In this document: in pieces, positions 1 to 4,927 of the stretch
Numbering within the stretch: the first letter of the stretch is position 1
Layout: every line of letters begins with the position of its first letter
Assembly: GCA_001940645.1 (NCBI GenBank)
Contig: MDVS01000089.1
Location: forward strand, 1-5,651
Origin: Candidatus Heimdallarchaeota archaeon LC_3
GTDB lineage: Archaea > Asgardarchaeota > Heimdallarchaeia > Hodarchaeales > LC-3
Direction: 5' to 3'
Length of the DNA: 5,651 bases
Notes under the pieces: generated by a model
Database searches by the model: none
Seen by the model: only the letters and a program-made list of their open reading frames with translations
Told to the model about the DNA's origin: nothing
Translations under genes and position numbers: made by a program

Positions 1-216
1 GATGAAGGGAGAAATTGTTTGTATTATCCAATGAACGATAAGGATTATTATGTAATTCTTCCTCAATTCGAAGCGAAAGAAAAATTAAAAGAAAAATATA
101 AAGATTGCAAACCTTTAGATCCTAGATTTTGTTACAGAAGTGATAACAATGATGAATGGCTAAATAAAGAAGAAATTCTTAAATATCTAGAAACTGTTCC
201 TAAGCAAGGTTATTGA
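1..216 (+). CDS. C-terminal fragment of an unrecognised protein
   Basis: The frame is open from the first base of the window to a TGA at 214-216, giving 71 residues with no in-frame stop, so the gene almost certainly begins upstream. The first possible in-window starts (TTG at 19, ATG at 31) have no convincing ribosome site. The fragment is hydrophilic and rich in Lys, Glu, Asp and Tyr. It has a Lys/Glu-rich stretch that should be helical in the middle, two cysteines about 16 residues apart, and a C-terminus ending in KQGY. There is no membrane segment, signal or motif I recognise, and I assign no function. It lies just outside the duplicated block, which starts about 130 bp downstream, and it converges with the minus-strand toxin pseudogene. 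Confidence 0.6.
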   Translation, partial: DEGRNCLYYPMNDKDYYVILPQFEAKEKLKEKYKDCKPLDPRFCYRSDNNDEWLNKEEILKYLETVPKQGY

Positions 217-347
217 ATTCATAAATTTGTTTCATAAAAGAACTCTTCATAAAATTCTCTTGGTTCCCTTACTCATTTTCTTTTTTCAATTAGGTGACTT
301 TTATCAAATTTTTTTATTCCTTCAGAAACTATTTGCAAATTAATTGC

Positions 348-770
348 TTAAACAGAGTTTATGATATTTATTAACCCAGAAAATTCTTTTGAAAAGGTTA
401 GAAGAACATTACAATCAAGAAACCTTCCAACAGTTAAAAGCGAACAATCTGTGAAGCTTAGTCCTTTTGACACATATTTTTGATAATTTTTTCAAGATTC
501 TATGACTAGTTCATAGCTAATTGGAAAAAATTTTCCAAATTTTTCTTCTAAGATTAATTCTACTGCTTTTAAAGCTAAATCCTCTCTTCGAGTTCTTGCG
601 TATAGAAGAGTCACTTTTTCATCCAATATATAATCTGTTATTATTCCTGTTCCATACTCATTTTTTCTTATATTGTTTAGAAGCTTTTTTGCATTTTCAT
701 GGTTTATATCTCTTTTATTGAAAAAAGCAGAATTTATACCTGCGTCAAGGAGAATTATTTTTATCATCAT
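348..770 (-). pseudogene. vapC: PIN-domain (VapC-like) toxin, interrupted by a nonsense codon
   Basis: This is the left copy of the PIN ribonuclease toxin at 2400-2822, and the full span has the same length (141 codons with stop). Translation from ATG at 770 gives 92 residues and then TGA at 492-494, where the other copy has TGG (Trp93). Past the stop the same frame stays open for 47 more codons, closely matching the intact copy (GLSFTDC, FLDCNVLLTFSKEF), and ends at a TAA at 348-350. The fault is therefore one substitution, not decay. The 92-residue product keeps the first PIN acid (Asp9 in LLDAG) and Glu51 (ILDE) but loses Asp108 (FTDC) and the last strand, so I expect no RNase activity. 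The start overlaps the antitoxin end by 26 bp, as in the intact copy. Stop readthrough is possible but unsupported. Confidence 0.85.
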
Positions 771-1047
771 ATAATTCTTTATCTATCGTTTCTTCAGATG
801 TTTCATAACCAAAGTCTATAATTAATGCTGTTAATGAATTCCATTCATCATCAGGCATAGGATTCCAAGTTAAAATAGACTTTTCAAAAAAATTCTTTTC
901 ATTATTTACGACATAGTATATTACTTTTCTTAATAGTTCCTGCTGGCTTATTTTTTGTCCAAATTTTAATGTTAATTTTGCTTGTAACTTTTCTATTTCT
1001 TTTTTAAGATTTTCATCGATTTTAACCGTCGAGGACAATTTAAACAC
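745..1047 (-). CDS. Antitoxin of the left PIN module (ribbon-helix-helix type)
   Basis: This is a 100-residue protein, about 81% identical by eye to the antitoxin at 2797-3099. The N-terminal STVKID strand followed by two Lys/Glu/Leu-rich helices (about residues 12-50) fits a ribbon-helix-helix DNA-binding antitoxin. The C-terminal part, with a DDEWNSL motif and an acidic tail, is probably the toxin-binding region. Its 3' end overlaps the toxin start by 26 bp, the usual antitoxin-first arrangement. The GTG at 1047 is embedded in AGGTG. That same AGGTG would be an ideal ribosome site for a TTG at 1036-1038, six bases on, giving a 97-residue protein starting M-SSTVKID, and both copies keep this arrangement. 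A palindrome and TATA-like box lie directly upstream. Its toxin is broken, so it may now act as an orphan antitoxin. The family is inferred from architecture, not from a signature motif. Confidence 0.75.
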   Translation of the reverse strand: MFKLSSTVKIDENLKKEIEKLQAKLTLKFGQKISQQELLRKVIYYVVNNEKNFFEKSILTWNPMPDDEWNSLTALIIDFGYETSEETIDKELYDDKNNSP

Positions 1048-1055
1048 CTTTTATG

Positions 1056-1087
1056 AAAACTAGTTTTGTTATTTAAAATATTATAAG
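1056..1087 (-). promoter_or_regulatory. Promoter and palindromic operator of the left antitoxin-PIN module
   Basis: A perfect 12-bp palindrome, AAAACTAGTTTT, lies at 1056-1067. It is 8 bases before the antitoxin GTG and is followed upstream by an AT-rich CTTATAAT box at 1080-1087. The equivalent spot in the right unit has a different but also perfect palindrome. A TATA-like box with a palindrome between it and the gene fits autorepression by a dimeric ribbon-helix-helix antitoxin. The palindrome is seen directly; the operator role and the exact TATA position are inferred. Confidence 0.55.
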
Positions 1088-1148
1088 AAAACAAGTTAAA
1101 AAAATAAGGATGATTACCAAGCTTAGTTAATTTTCATAGATAGATTAC

Positions 1149-1418
1149 TTAAGATAGATTTTCTTCTTGAGTTTTTTCTTCTAACCATGAATTTACTAGT
1201 TTATGTGCTGATATTCCTCGTTTTTTAGCAATAAATTGTATTTTTTCAGAAATTTCTTTATCAACTACATAATAAGTGATCTCCTCTTCAATTGCTATCT
1301 CAAAATCCACCTTTCTTGTCTTTTTCCAATAGTTTCCTAAGTCATGAGTATCCCAGAATTCTCCTAACTCATGATAATCTCTAGATTTTGATAGAGAACT
1401 TTTATTTTTCGTTGTCAT
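1149..1418 (-). CDS. brnA: BrnA-type CopG antitoxin
   Basis: This 89-residue protein is the antitoxin partner of the toxin gene just upstream, whose 3' end it overlaps by 17 bp, so the two are translated as a pair in the toxin-first order typical of BrnT-BrnA. Residues about 14-31 (YHELGEFWDTHDLGNYW) are the hallmark of the CopG-like antitoxins paired with BrnT-family toxins. Residues about 48-83 (YYVVDKEISEKIQ, then KKRGISAHKLVNSWLEEK) form the strand-helix-helix of the ribbon-helix-helix DNA-binding domain. It starts at ATG 1418, with a purine-rich AAAAAGGAAAAG stretch upstream. From family knowledge, the antitoxin neutralises BrnT and, as a complex, represses its own promoter. It is present only in the left repeat unit. 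Confidence 0.85.
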   Translation of the reverse strand: MTTKNKSSLSKSRDYHELGEFWDTHDLGNYWKKTRKVDFEIAIEEEITYYVVDKEISEKIQFIAKKRGISAHKLVNSWLEEKTQEENLS

Positions 1419-1698
1419 AATGTTTCTTTTCCTTTTTGGTCATGTCTCTTGCTGATATGACTAATACACTACCATCTTTTTTATACACAAAGAAAACGAT
1501 AAGATATCTTTCATTAGGTGTTTTTCCTAACCCCACAAATATGTTTTCATTTTTTCTATGACCTTTTTCTACAAAACGATAAAGAGTGTTTCCAAATAAG
1601 ATTTCATAAACTTCTTTTTGCTTGACATTGTGTTTCAAATAAATTTTTTCAATGAATTCTTCTAACCAGATTATTCTTTTGATAATCAATTTTATCAA
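1402..1698 (-). CDS. brnT: BrnT-type ribonuclease toxin
   Basis: This 98-residue protein has the length and pattern of BrnT, a RelE-fold ribonuclease that cleaves cellular RNA and arrests growth. The N-terminal part has the W..EF.EKIYLKHNVKQKEVYEIL region (usual form W-D..K...N..KHGV..EEA). The middle has GHRKNENIFVGLGKTPNERYL, and the C-terminus has the diagnostic ISARDMTKKEKKHY box (family form ISAR.A...E...Y). The start is TTG at 1698, supported by an AAGG six bases upstream. A second TTG at 1689 is possible and would suit the usual BrnT length slightly better. It overlaps brnA downstream. No counterpart exists in the right repeat unit. All expected family positions look intact, so the toxin is probably functional. 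Confidence 0.85.
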   Translation of the reverse strand: MIKLIIKRIIWLEEFIEKIYLKHNVKQKEVYEILFGNTLYRFVEKGHRKNENIFVGLGKTPNERYLIVFFVYKKDGSVLVISARDMTKKEKKHYDNEK

Positions 1699-1704
1699 AA
1701 TTTT

Positions 1705-1708
1705 CCTT
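1705..1708 (-). promoter_or_regulatory. Ribosome binding site of brnT
   Basis: The minus strand reads AAGG and then six bases (AAAATT) before TTG at 1698. This supports the TTG start over an internal one. It also matches the use of weak initiators with good AGG-type sites at the PIN antitoxin genes in this window. Confidence 0.5.
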
Positions 1709-2002
1709 AATGATTTTTAATTAAATTACTTTCGATTTAAACTTATGTAATTTATTATTTGTTTTGAATGTTTACTTTAATAATTCACTCAATTTCAGGT
1801 TAGTATTGAATATCGTGAACTAATATTGGTGTTTCGAAAATGTTCCTTCAAAACATTTTGGGCAGCAAGACTGAGAAAAATATCTGTCCCTTGAACTGGC
1901 TAATTTTTAACCATGATTAAAGTATTTAGAGCTATTTCTACAATATGGTCGGAATATGATAAAATTAGAGTTATTTAGCAGAATTCTATCCTGTGGATAA
2001 TT
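1709..2002. other. Intergenic region between brnT and the truncated sirtuin
   Basis: This is divergent non-coding DNA of about 300 bp that must hold the brnTA promoter (minus strand) and the promoter of the left sirtuin (plus strand). I see no gene in it. The longest ATG frames are 26 codons (from about 1840) and 21 codons (1913-1978), both without ribosome sites. It does not align well with the matching spacer upstream of the right sirtuin except for the last 20 or so bases before the ATG. A small TATCC-TGT-GGATA inverted repeat sits at 1987-1999, directly before the start codon. A slightly GC-richer patch lies at 1860-1900. Confidence 0.5.
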
Positions 2003-2416
2003 ATGAATGATACTGATCTGTTAGACAAGATTGCCAGTTTAATTGTTAAATCCAACCATTTAGTTATTTTTACCGGAGCAGGTATCTCTACTGAAAGTGG
2101 TCTTGCTGATTATCGGGGTCTTGATGGCGTCTGGACTCGTCGTGATAAAGGTTTAAGACCTAAACCTGGTCCTTCTGTTGAACTGGTGAAACCTAATAGG
2201 GCTCATCTTGCCATAAAAGAATTGCAGGATTTAGGATTCTTGAAATTCTTAATATCTCAAAATGTCGATAATCTTCATTTACGATCAGGATTCAGACCTG
2301 AATTAATTACTGAATTACATGGTAATCATGCTTTAATGCAATGTTCATCTTGTGATCTAAGATATTCTAAAGAAAACGTTAATTGGGATGATAATGCTTT
2401 TAAGCAGAGTTTATGA
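2003..2416 (+). CDS. Truncated SIRT6-like sirtuin (N-terminal half plus a six-residue foreign tail)
   Basis: The first 131 residues match the full sirtuin at 3408-4166 (about 85% identity by eye). The protein then continues with AFKQSL and a TGA, encoded by the antisense of the 3' end of the second PIN gene. It retains the NAD-binding GAGIS motif (25-29), ADYRG, DGVWTRRDKGL, QNVDNLH (86-92), the catalytic HGN (His106) and the first zinc pair (Cys114, Cys117). It lacks the second zinc pair and the rest of the Rossmann fold, so it should not be an active deacylase on its own. The cut is the duplication junction, so this copy was probably never full-length. Even so, there is no frameshift or internal stop, and its differences from the full copy include many silent ones. 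A remnant is the simplest reading; a partial-domain protein is possible. Confidence 0.8.
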   Translation: MNDTDLLDKIASLIVKSNHLVIFTGAGISTESGLADYRGLDGVWTRRDKGLRPKPGPSVELVKPNRAHLAIKELQDLGFLKFLISQNVDNLHLRSGFRPELITELHGNHALMQCSSCDLRYSKENVNWDDNAFKQSL

Positions 2417-2822
2417 TATTTACTAATCCAGTAAATTCTTTTGAAAAGGTTAGAAGCACATTGCAATCAAGAAACTGTCCAACAGTTATAAGTGTGCAAT
2501 CTGTGAAGCTTAATCCTTTTGACACATAGTTTTGATAATTTTTCCAAGATTCTATGACTAGTTCATAACTTATTGGAAAAAATTTTCCGAATTTTTCTTC
2601 TAAGATTAATTCTCCTGCTTTTAAAGCTAAATCCTCTCTTCGTGTTCTTGCGTATAGAAGAGTCACGGTCTCGTCCAATATATAATCTGTTATTATTCCT
2701 GTTCCATACTCATTTCTTCTTAAATTGTTAAGAAGCTTTTTTGCATTATCATGGTTTAAATCTCTTTTATTGAAAAAAGCAGCAATTACACCCGTGTCAA
2801 GAAGAATTATTTTTATCACCAT
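2400..2822 (-). CDS. vapC: PIN-domain ribonuclease toxin (VapC-like), intact copy
   Basis: This 140-residue PIN domain probably acts as the metal-dependent RNase toxin of a type II toxin-antitoxin pair. Visible active-site positions are Asp9 (IILLDTG), Glu51 (ILDE) and Asp108 (LSFTDC). The fourth acid, usually the Asp of a TFD..F motif, is Ser127 here (LLTFSKEF), a change also present in the broken copy. I chose ATG 2822 (MVIKIILLD) because it aligns with the start of the left copy and gives the same 26-bp overlap with the antitoxin. An in-frame ATG at 2864 would add 14 residues lying wholly inside the antitoxin gene. The 3' end overlaps the truncated sirtuin by 17 bp in convergent orientation. 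The differences from the broken copy cluster near the N-terminus (residues 2-36). Confidence 0.85.
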   Translation of the reverse strand: MVIKIILLDTGVIAAFFNKRDLNHDNAKKLLNNLRRNEYGTGIITDYILDETVTLLYARTRREDLALKAGELILEEKFGKFFPISYELVIESWKNYQNYVSKGLSFTDCTLITVGQFLDCNVLLTFSKEFTGLVNIINSA

Positions 2823-3099
2823 ATAATTCTTTATCAATCGTTTCTTCAGAAGTTTCATAACCAAAATCTGTAATGAAAGCTGTTAATGAATTCCATTCAT
2901 CATCAGACATAGGATCCCATGTCAAAATGAAATTATCAAAAAATTTCTTTTCATTCTTTATAACATAGTTTACTACTTTTCTTAACAGTTCCTGTTGGCT
3001 TATTTTTTGTCCTAATTTTAATATCAATTTTGCTTGTAACTTATCAATTTCTTTTTTAAGAGTTTCATCTATTTTAACAGTAGAGGACAATTTACACAC
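2797..3099 (-). CDS. Antitoxin of the intact PIN module (ribbon-helix-helix type)
   Basis: This 100-residue partner of the PIN toxin lies immediately upstream of it and overlaps it by 26 bp. The N-terminal SSTVKID strand and the KKEIDKLQAKL / SQQELLRKVV helices suggest a ribbon-helix-helix fold that would bind DNA as a dimer. The C-terminal half (SDDEWNSLTAF, ETSEETIDKEL) should wrap the toxin. About 19 of 100 residues differ from the left antitoxin, with a cluster at residues 43-65, which could alter partner or operator specificity. The start is GTG 3099; TTG at 3088-3090 is a serious alternative, since AGGTG at 3097-3101 lies six bases before it. The upstream TATA-like box and palindrome suggest autorepression. 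The function is inferred from gene arrangement and fold pattern. Confidence 0.75.
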   Translation of the reverse strand: MCKLSSTVKIDETLKKEIDKLQAKLILKLGQKISQQELLRKVVNYVIKNEKKFFDNFILTWDPMSDDEWNSLTAFITDFGYETSEETIDKELYGDKNNSS

Positions 3100-3107
3100 C
3101 TGTTAGG

Positions 3108-3132
3108 AATACTAGTATTATTTGATTATAAG
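3108..3132 (-). promoter_or_regulatory. Promoter and palindromic operator of the intact PIN module
   Basis: A perfect 12-bp palindrome, AATACTAGTATT, lies at 3108-3119, 8 bases upstream of the antitoxin GTG. A CTTATAAT box follows at 3125-3132. The palindrome occupies the same place as AAAACTAGTTTT in the left unit. The two differ at symmetric positions 3 and 10, so each stays a perfect palindrome around a constant ACTAGT core. This is good evidence for a symmetric protein-binding site, most simply the antitoxin dimer. Confidence 0.6.
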
Positions 3133-3407
3133 TATTCTCAATAAAATTTTCTTGATTTATTTTAAAATTTTTAATTCCTTTAATCCCTCAAAAATTTAAT
3201 TTCTCCTAAACATTACTAGAAATATGTTTATTAGGTAAATATTGAAATTAATGTAAGTAATATTATCCTTGATGTACCTTGTGATTGTTAATTCGTGATA
3301 ACATTACCTTGAAGGTCTTTTTATTAAATTTCTCATTTATTGTGATAAGTATTATAACATTTATTCTAGAAGAATAATTTTAAAAGAAGATCGCTTGGAT
3401 TTTAATT
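3133..3407. other. AT-rich intergenic region with an inverted repeat before the full sirtuin
   Basis: This is divergent non-coding DNA between the antitoxin promoter and the sirtuin. I see no gene. Near the sirtuin end, a TATA-like ATTATAAC (3351-3358) is followed by a perfect 7-bp inverted repeat, TTATTCT-AGA-AGAATAA (3361-3377), 30 bases before the ATG. This spacing would place a repressor site around the transcription start. The left sirtuin has no matching repeat. No strong ribosome site precedes the ATG, so a short-leader or leaderless mRNA is possible. Confidence 0.4.
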
Positions 3408-4166
3408 ATGCATGATACCGATCTTTTAGATGAGATTGCTAATTTAATAATTAATTCACATCATTTAGTCATTTTCACTGGTGCAGGTGTCTCTACTGAA
3501 AGTGGTCTTGCTGATTATCGCGGTCCCGATGGTGTCTGGACTCGTCGTGATAAAGGCTTAAAACCCAAAACTGGACCTTCTGTTGAACTGGTGAAACCTA
3601 ATAGAGCTCATCTTGCCATAAAAAAATTGCAGGATTTAGGATTTTTGAAATATTTAATATCTCAAAATGTCGATAATCTTCATTTGCGATCTGGAATCAA
3701 TCCTGAAATTGTTTCTGAACTTCATGGTAATCATGCTTTAATGAAATGTTCCTCTTGTGATCTAAGATATTCTAAAGAAGAAGTTAATTGGGATGATAAT
3801 ATTTATGGTAGAGGATATAGGACTCAAACACCCGTAACAGATCAACCGGATTGTCCTAGCTGTCAAGGGAGATTAATCTCTTCAATTGTTAATTTTGATG
3901 ATCCTATGCCAATCAAAGAAATGGAAAAGGCTACTAATCACTCTAAAAAATCTGATGTGTACACTGTTGTCGGCTCTACCTTATTAGTGCAACCCGCTGC
4001 TTTTTTGCCTAAATTGGCGTTTGTAAATGGGGCTAAATTAGTGATTATTAATATAGGAGAAACTCCGTTGGATAGTTATGCTCAGTATAGAATAACTGAA
4101 AAAGCTGGAGAGTTCTTAGACCAGTTAATTGCTAATGTTAAAAAAAAACTTAATAAAATTAAATAG
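3408..4166 (+). CDS. sir2: SIRT6-like NAD-dependent protein deacylase (Sir2 family)
   Basis: This 252-residue full-length sirtuin would remove acyl groups from lysines using NAD, releasing nicotinamide and O-acyl-ADP-ribose. Motifs in order: GAGVSTESG (25-33), ADYRGPDGVWTRRDKGLKPK (35-54), SQNVDNLHLRSG (85-96), catalytic His106 in ELHGN, zinc cysteines 114/117 and 149/152 (CxxC...CxxC), SIVNFDDPMP (159-168), VVGSTLLVQPA (187-197) and LVIINIGETPLDSYA (211-225). The GPxGVWT...GL.PK stretch, FLK.LISQNVD.LH.RSG and the NFDDPMP loop resemble animal SIRT6 (GPHGVWT, LRFLVSQNVDGLHVRSG, DWEDSLP) more than CobB, where an FGE motif is usual. No signal peptide or membrane segment is present, so it is cytosolic. 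It starts at ATG 3408, where the match to the truncated copy begins. The targets are unknown; chromatin or other acylated proteins are possible. Confidence 0.93.
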   Translation: MHDTDLLDEIANLIINSHHLVIFTGAGVSTESGLADYRGPDGVWTRRDKGLKPKTGPSVELVKPNRAHLAIKKLQDLGFLKYLISQNVDNLHLRSGINPEIVSELHGNHALMKCSSCDLRYSKEEVNWDDNIYGRGYRTQTPVTDQPDCPSCQGRLISSIVNFDDPMPIKEMEKATNHSKKSDVYTVVGSTLLVQPAAFLPKLAFVNGAKLVIINIGETPLDSYAQYRITEKAGEFLDQLIANVKKKLNKIK

Positions 4167-4263
4167 CTCTCTTTTAAGAAAGTAGGTAAGGGGAATCAAC
4201 AATGTTTTATTAAAGATCTAAGTAAATTTACTAAATGATCGATTTTTAATTCTAAGGATAAAT

Positions 4264-4268
4264 GAGGT
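4264..4268 (+). promoter_or_regulatory. Ribosome binding site of the membrane protein gene
   Basis: GAGGT lies six bases (all T) before ATG 4275. It is the clearest ribosome site in the window and fixes this start. Confidence 0.6.
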
Positions 4269-4274
4269 TTTTTT

Positions 4275-4910
4275 ATGGAGTATACCACTGATTTCTACAT
4301 TTTTTCAATAATTACGGTTTTGTTATTAGTAATAACGCTGATTATCTTATATAAATCTCGTAGTATGGTTAATAAGCTTTTTATTATTACACCTATTTTG
4401 TTTTCCACTATATTGATTTTTAATATAATTGAGGAACTAGGAACCAATGTATCAGATTTTCTTTTGTGGTTTCCTTATATTTTAGCACCGTTAGGAATTC
4501 TTTTTGCTGGTTGGTTTATTCATTATGGATATGAAATTACCTATCAGAAAAGGTTCATTGTTTTTACAAGTCTATATGTTATATTCTCTTTTATTTCTTC
4601 TACTTATTTAGAATTAGCTACAAGCGGTGAGGCATATGTCATTGCTATTAATCATTTGGTCATTGTATTGCCATTATTGATTGCATCTAACGAATACTTA
4701 AAATTGCGATCCATAGTTCCCGATCAAAAACGGAAAATATTAGCCTTATTTATCGGGTTACTTATTGTAGTAGTTGGATCTTTATTACGAAGTTTATCAT
4801 TCTTTCTATACGAAGAAGACACTGTAATTGGTTTGGTTATTATTATTGTAGGAACTTTGACGATTATGATATCGTTCCTTTTACAAACACAGTCTAGTAA
4901 ATCGACGTAA
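4275..4910 (+). CDS. Seven-helix integral membrane protein of unknown function
   Basis: This is a 211-residue, very hydrophobic protein. I count seven membrane segments at about residues 7-27, 35-52, 62-84, 92-112, 121-138, 155-178 and 183-205. The positively charged loops (KSRSMVNK after helix 1, YQKR after helix 3, PDQKRK after helix 5) put the N-terminus outside and the C-terminus inside. Acidic or polar short loops (EELGTNVSD, LATSGEA, EEDT) face out. The last helix has no lysine, so it is not a retinal-binding rhodopsin, and I see no catalytic or transport motif. The architecture resembles the stand-alone seven-helix sensor domains found in archaea, but that is only a shape comparison. 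It is preceded by 108 bp after the sirtuin and its own strong ribosome site, and followed by T-runs, so it is probably a single-gene unit. Confidence 0.8.
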   Translation: MEYTTDFYIFSIITVLLLVITLIILYKSRSMVNKLFIITPILFSTILIFNIIEELGTNVSDFLLWFPYILAPLGILFAGWFIHYGYEITYQKRFIVFTSLYVIFSFISSTYLELATSGEAYVIAINHLVIVLPLLIASNEYLKLRSIVPDQKRKILALFIGLLIVVVGSLLRSLSFFLYEEDTVIGLVIIIVGTLTIMISFLLQTQSSKST

Positions 4911-4927
4911 TTTTATTCAATATTCCA

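Larger units (their letters stand above)
346..2395. repeat. Left unit of an imperfect tandem duplication (about 2.05 kb)
   Basis: This block is collinear with 2396-3800. Both hold, in order, a minus-strand PIN toxin, its antitoxin, a promoter with a palindrome, and the first 131 codons of a plus-strand sirtuin. The left boundary is where similarity to the 3' end of the second PIN gene begins (shared GCTTA...CAGAGTTTATGATATTTA-like sequence from about 346 and 2396). The right boundary is the end of sirtuin similarity after GATAAT at 2395. The left unit is about 645 bp longer because it alone contains brnT-brnA and nearby non-coding DNA. Aligned proteins are about 81-88% identical by eye, so the duplication is not brand new, or it joined already diverged alleles. 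Confidence 0.85.
2396..3800. repeat. Right unit of the imperfect tandem duplication (about 1.4 kb)
   Basis: This unit is collinear with 346-2395: PIN toxin, antitoxin, palindromic promoter, sirtuin codons 1-131. It begins at the novel junction 2395/2396 inside the left sirtuin and ends where the right sirtuin continues beyond what the left copy contains. It lacks brnT-brnA: the antitoxin-to-sirtuin spacer is about 308 bp here and about 955 bp in the left unit. The two units abut with no spacer, which argues for direct tandem duplication and not for independent insertions. Confidence 0.85.

Noticed and set aside
492..494. TGA in the PIN gene as selenocysteine or a recoded Trp
   Set aside because: The sister copy has Trp, not Cys, at this site, and TGA is used as an ordinary stop elsewhere in the window (216, 2416). 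A plain nonsense mutation is simpler.
521..721. Plus-strand open frame of 66 codons rich in Leu and Phe
   Set aside because: It lies entirely antisense to the PIN pseudogene, and its hydrophobic composition is what the reverse of a Lys/Glu/Asn-rich AT-rich gene gives. No ribosome site.
1087..1768. AAAACAA/TTGTTTT as terminal inverted repeats of a mobile element carrying brnTA
   Set aside because: Seven bases of A/T-rich match are expected by chance here. There is no target-site duplication, and the positions do not coincide with the edges of the length difference.
1846..1895. Possible structured RNA (TTCAA/TTGAA and GGGCAG/CTGTCCC pairings)
   Set aside because: The stem is interrupted by an 8-base one-sided bulge plus a bulged T, there is no copy to test covariation, and no known RNA pattern is recognised.
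1840..1978. Two mini-ORFs of 26 and 21 codons in the brnT-sirtuin spacer
   Set aside because: They are very short, lack ribosome sites, have no counterpart in the other unit and are compatible with chance.
2823..2864. 14-residue N-terminal extension of the intact PIN toxin
   Set aside because: It lies inside the antitoxin gene in another frame. The left copy starts at the residue matching ATG 2822, and PIN domains normally begin just before the LLD motif.
2003..4166. Sirtuin plus toxin-antitoxin genes as an anti-phage NAD-depleting system
   Set aside because: The sirtuin has the zinc-binding deacylase form with SIRT6-like motifs, not the SIR2 domain fusions of known defence systems, and no sensor or effector partner is encoded. 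The association is explained by duplication and proximity.
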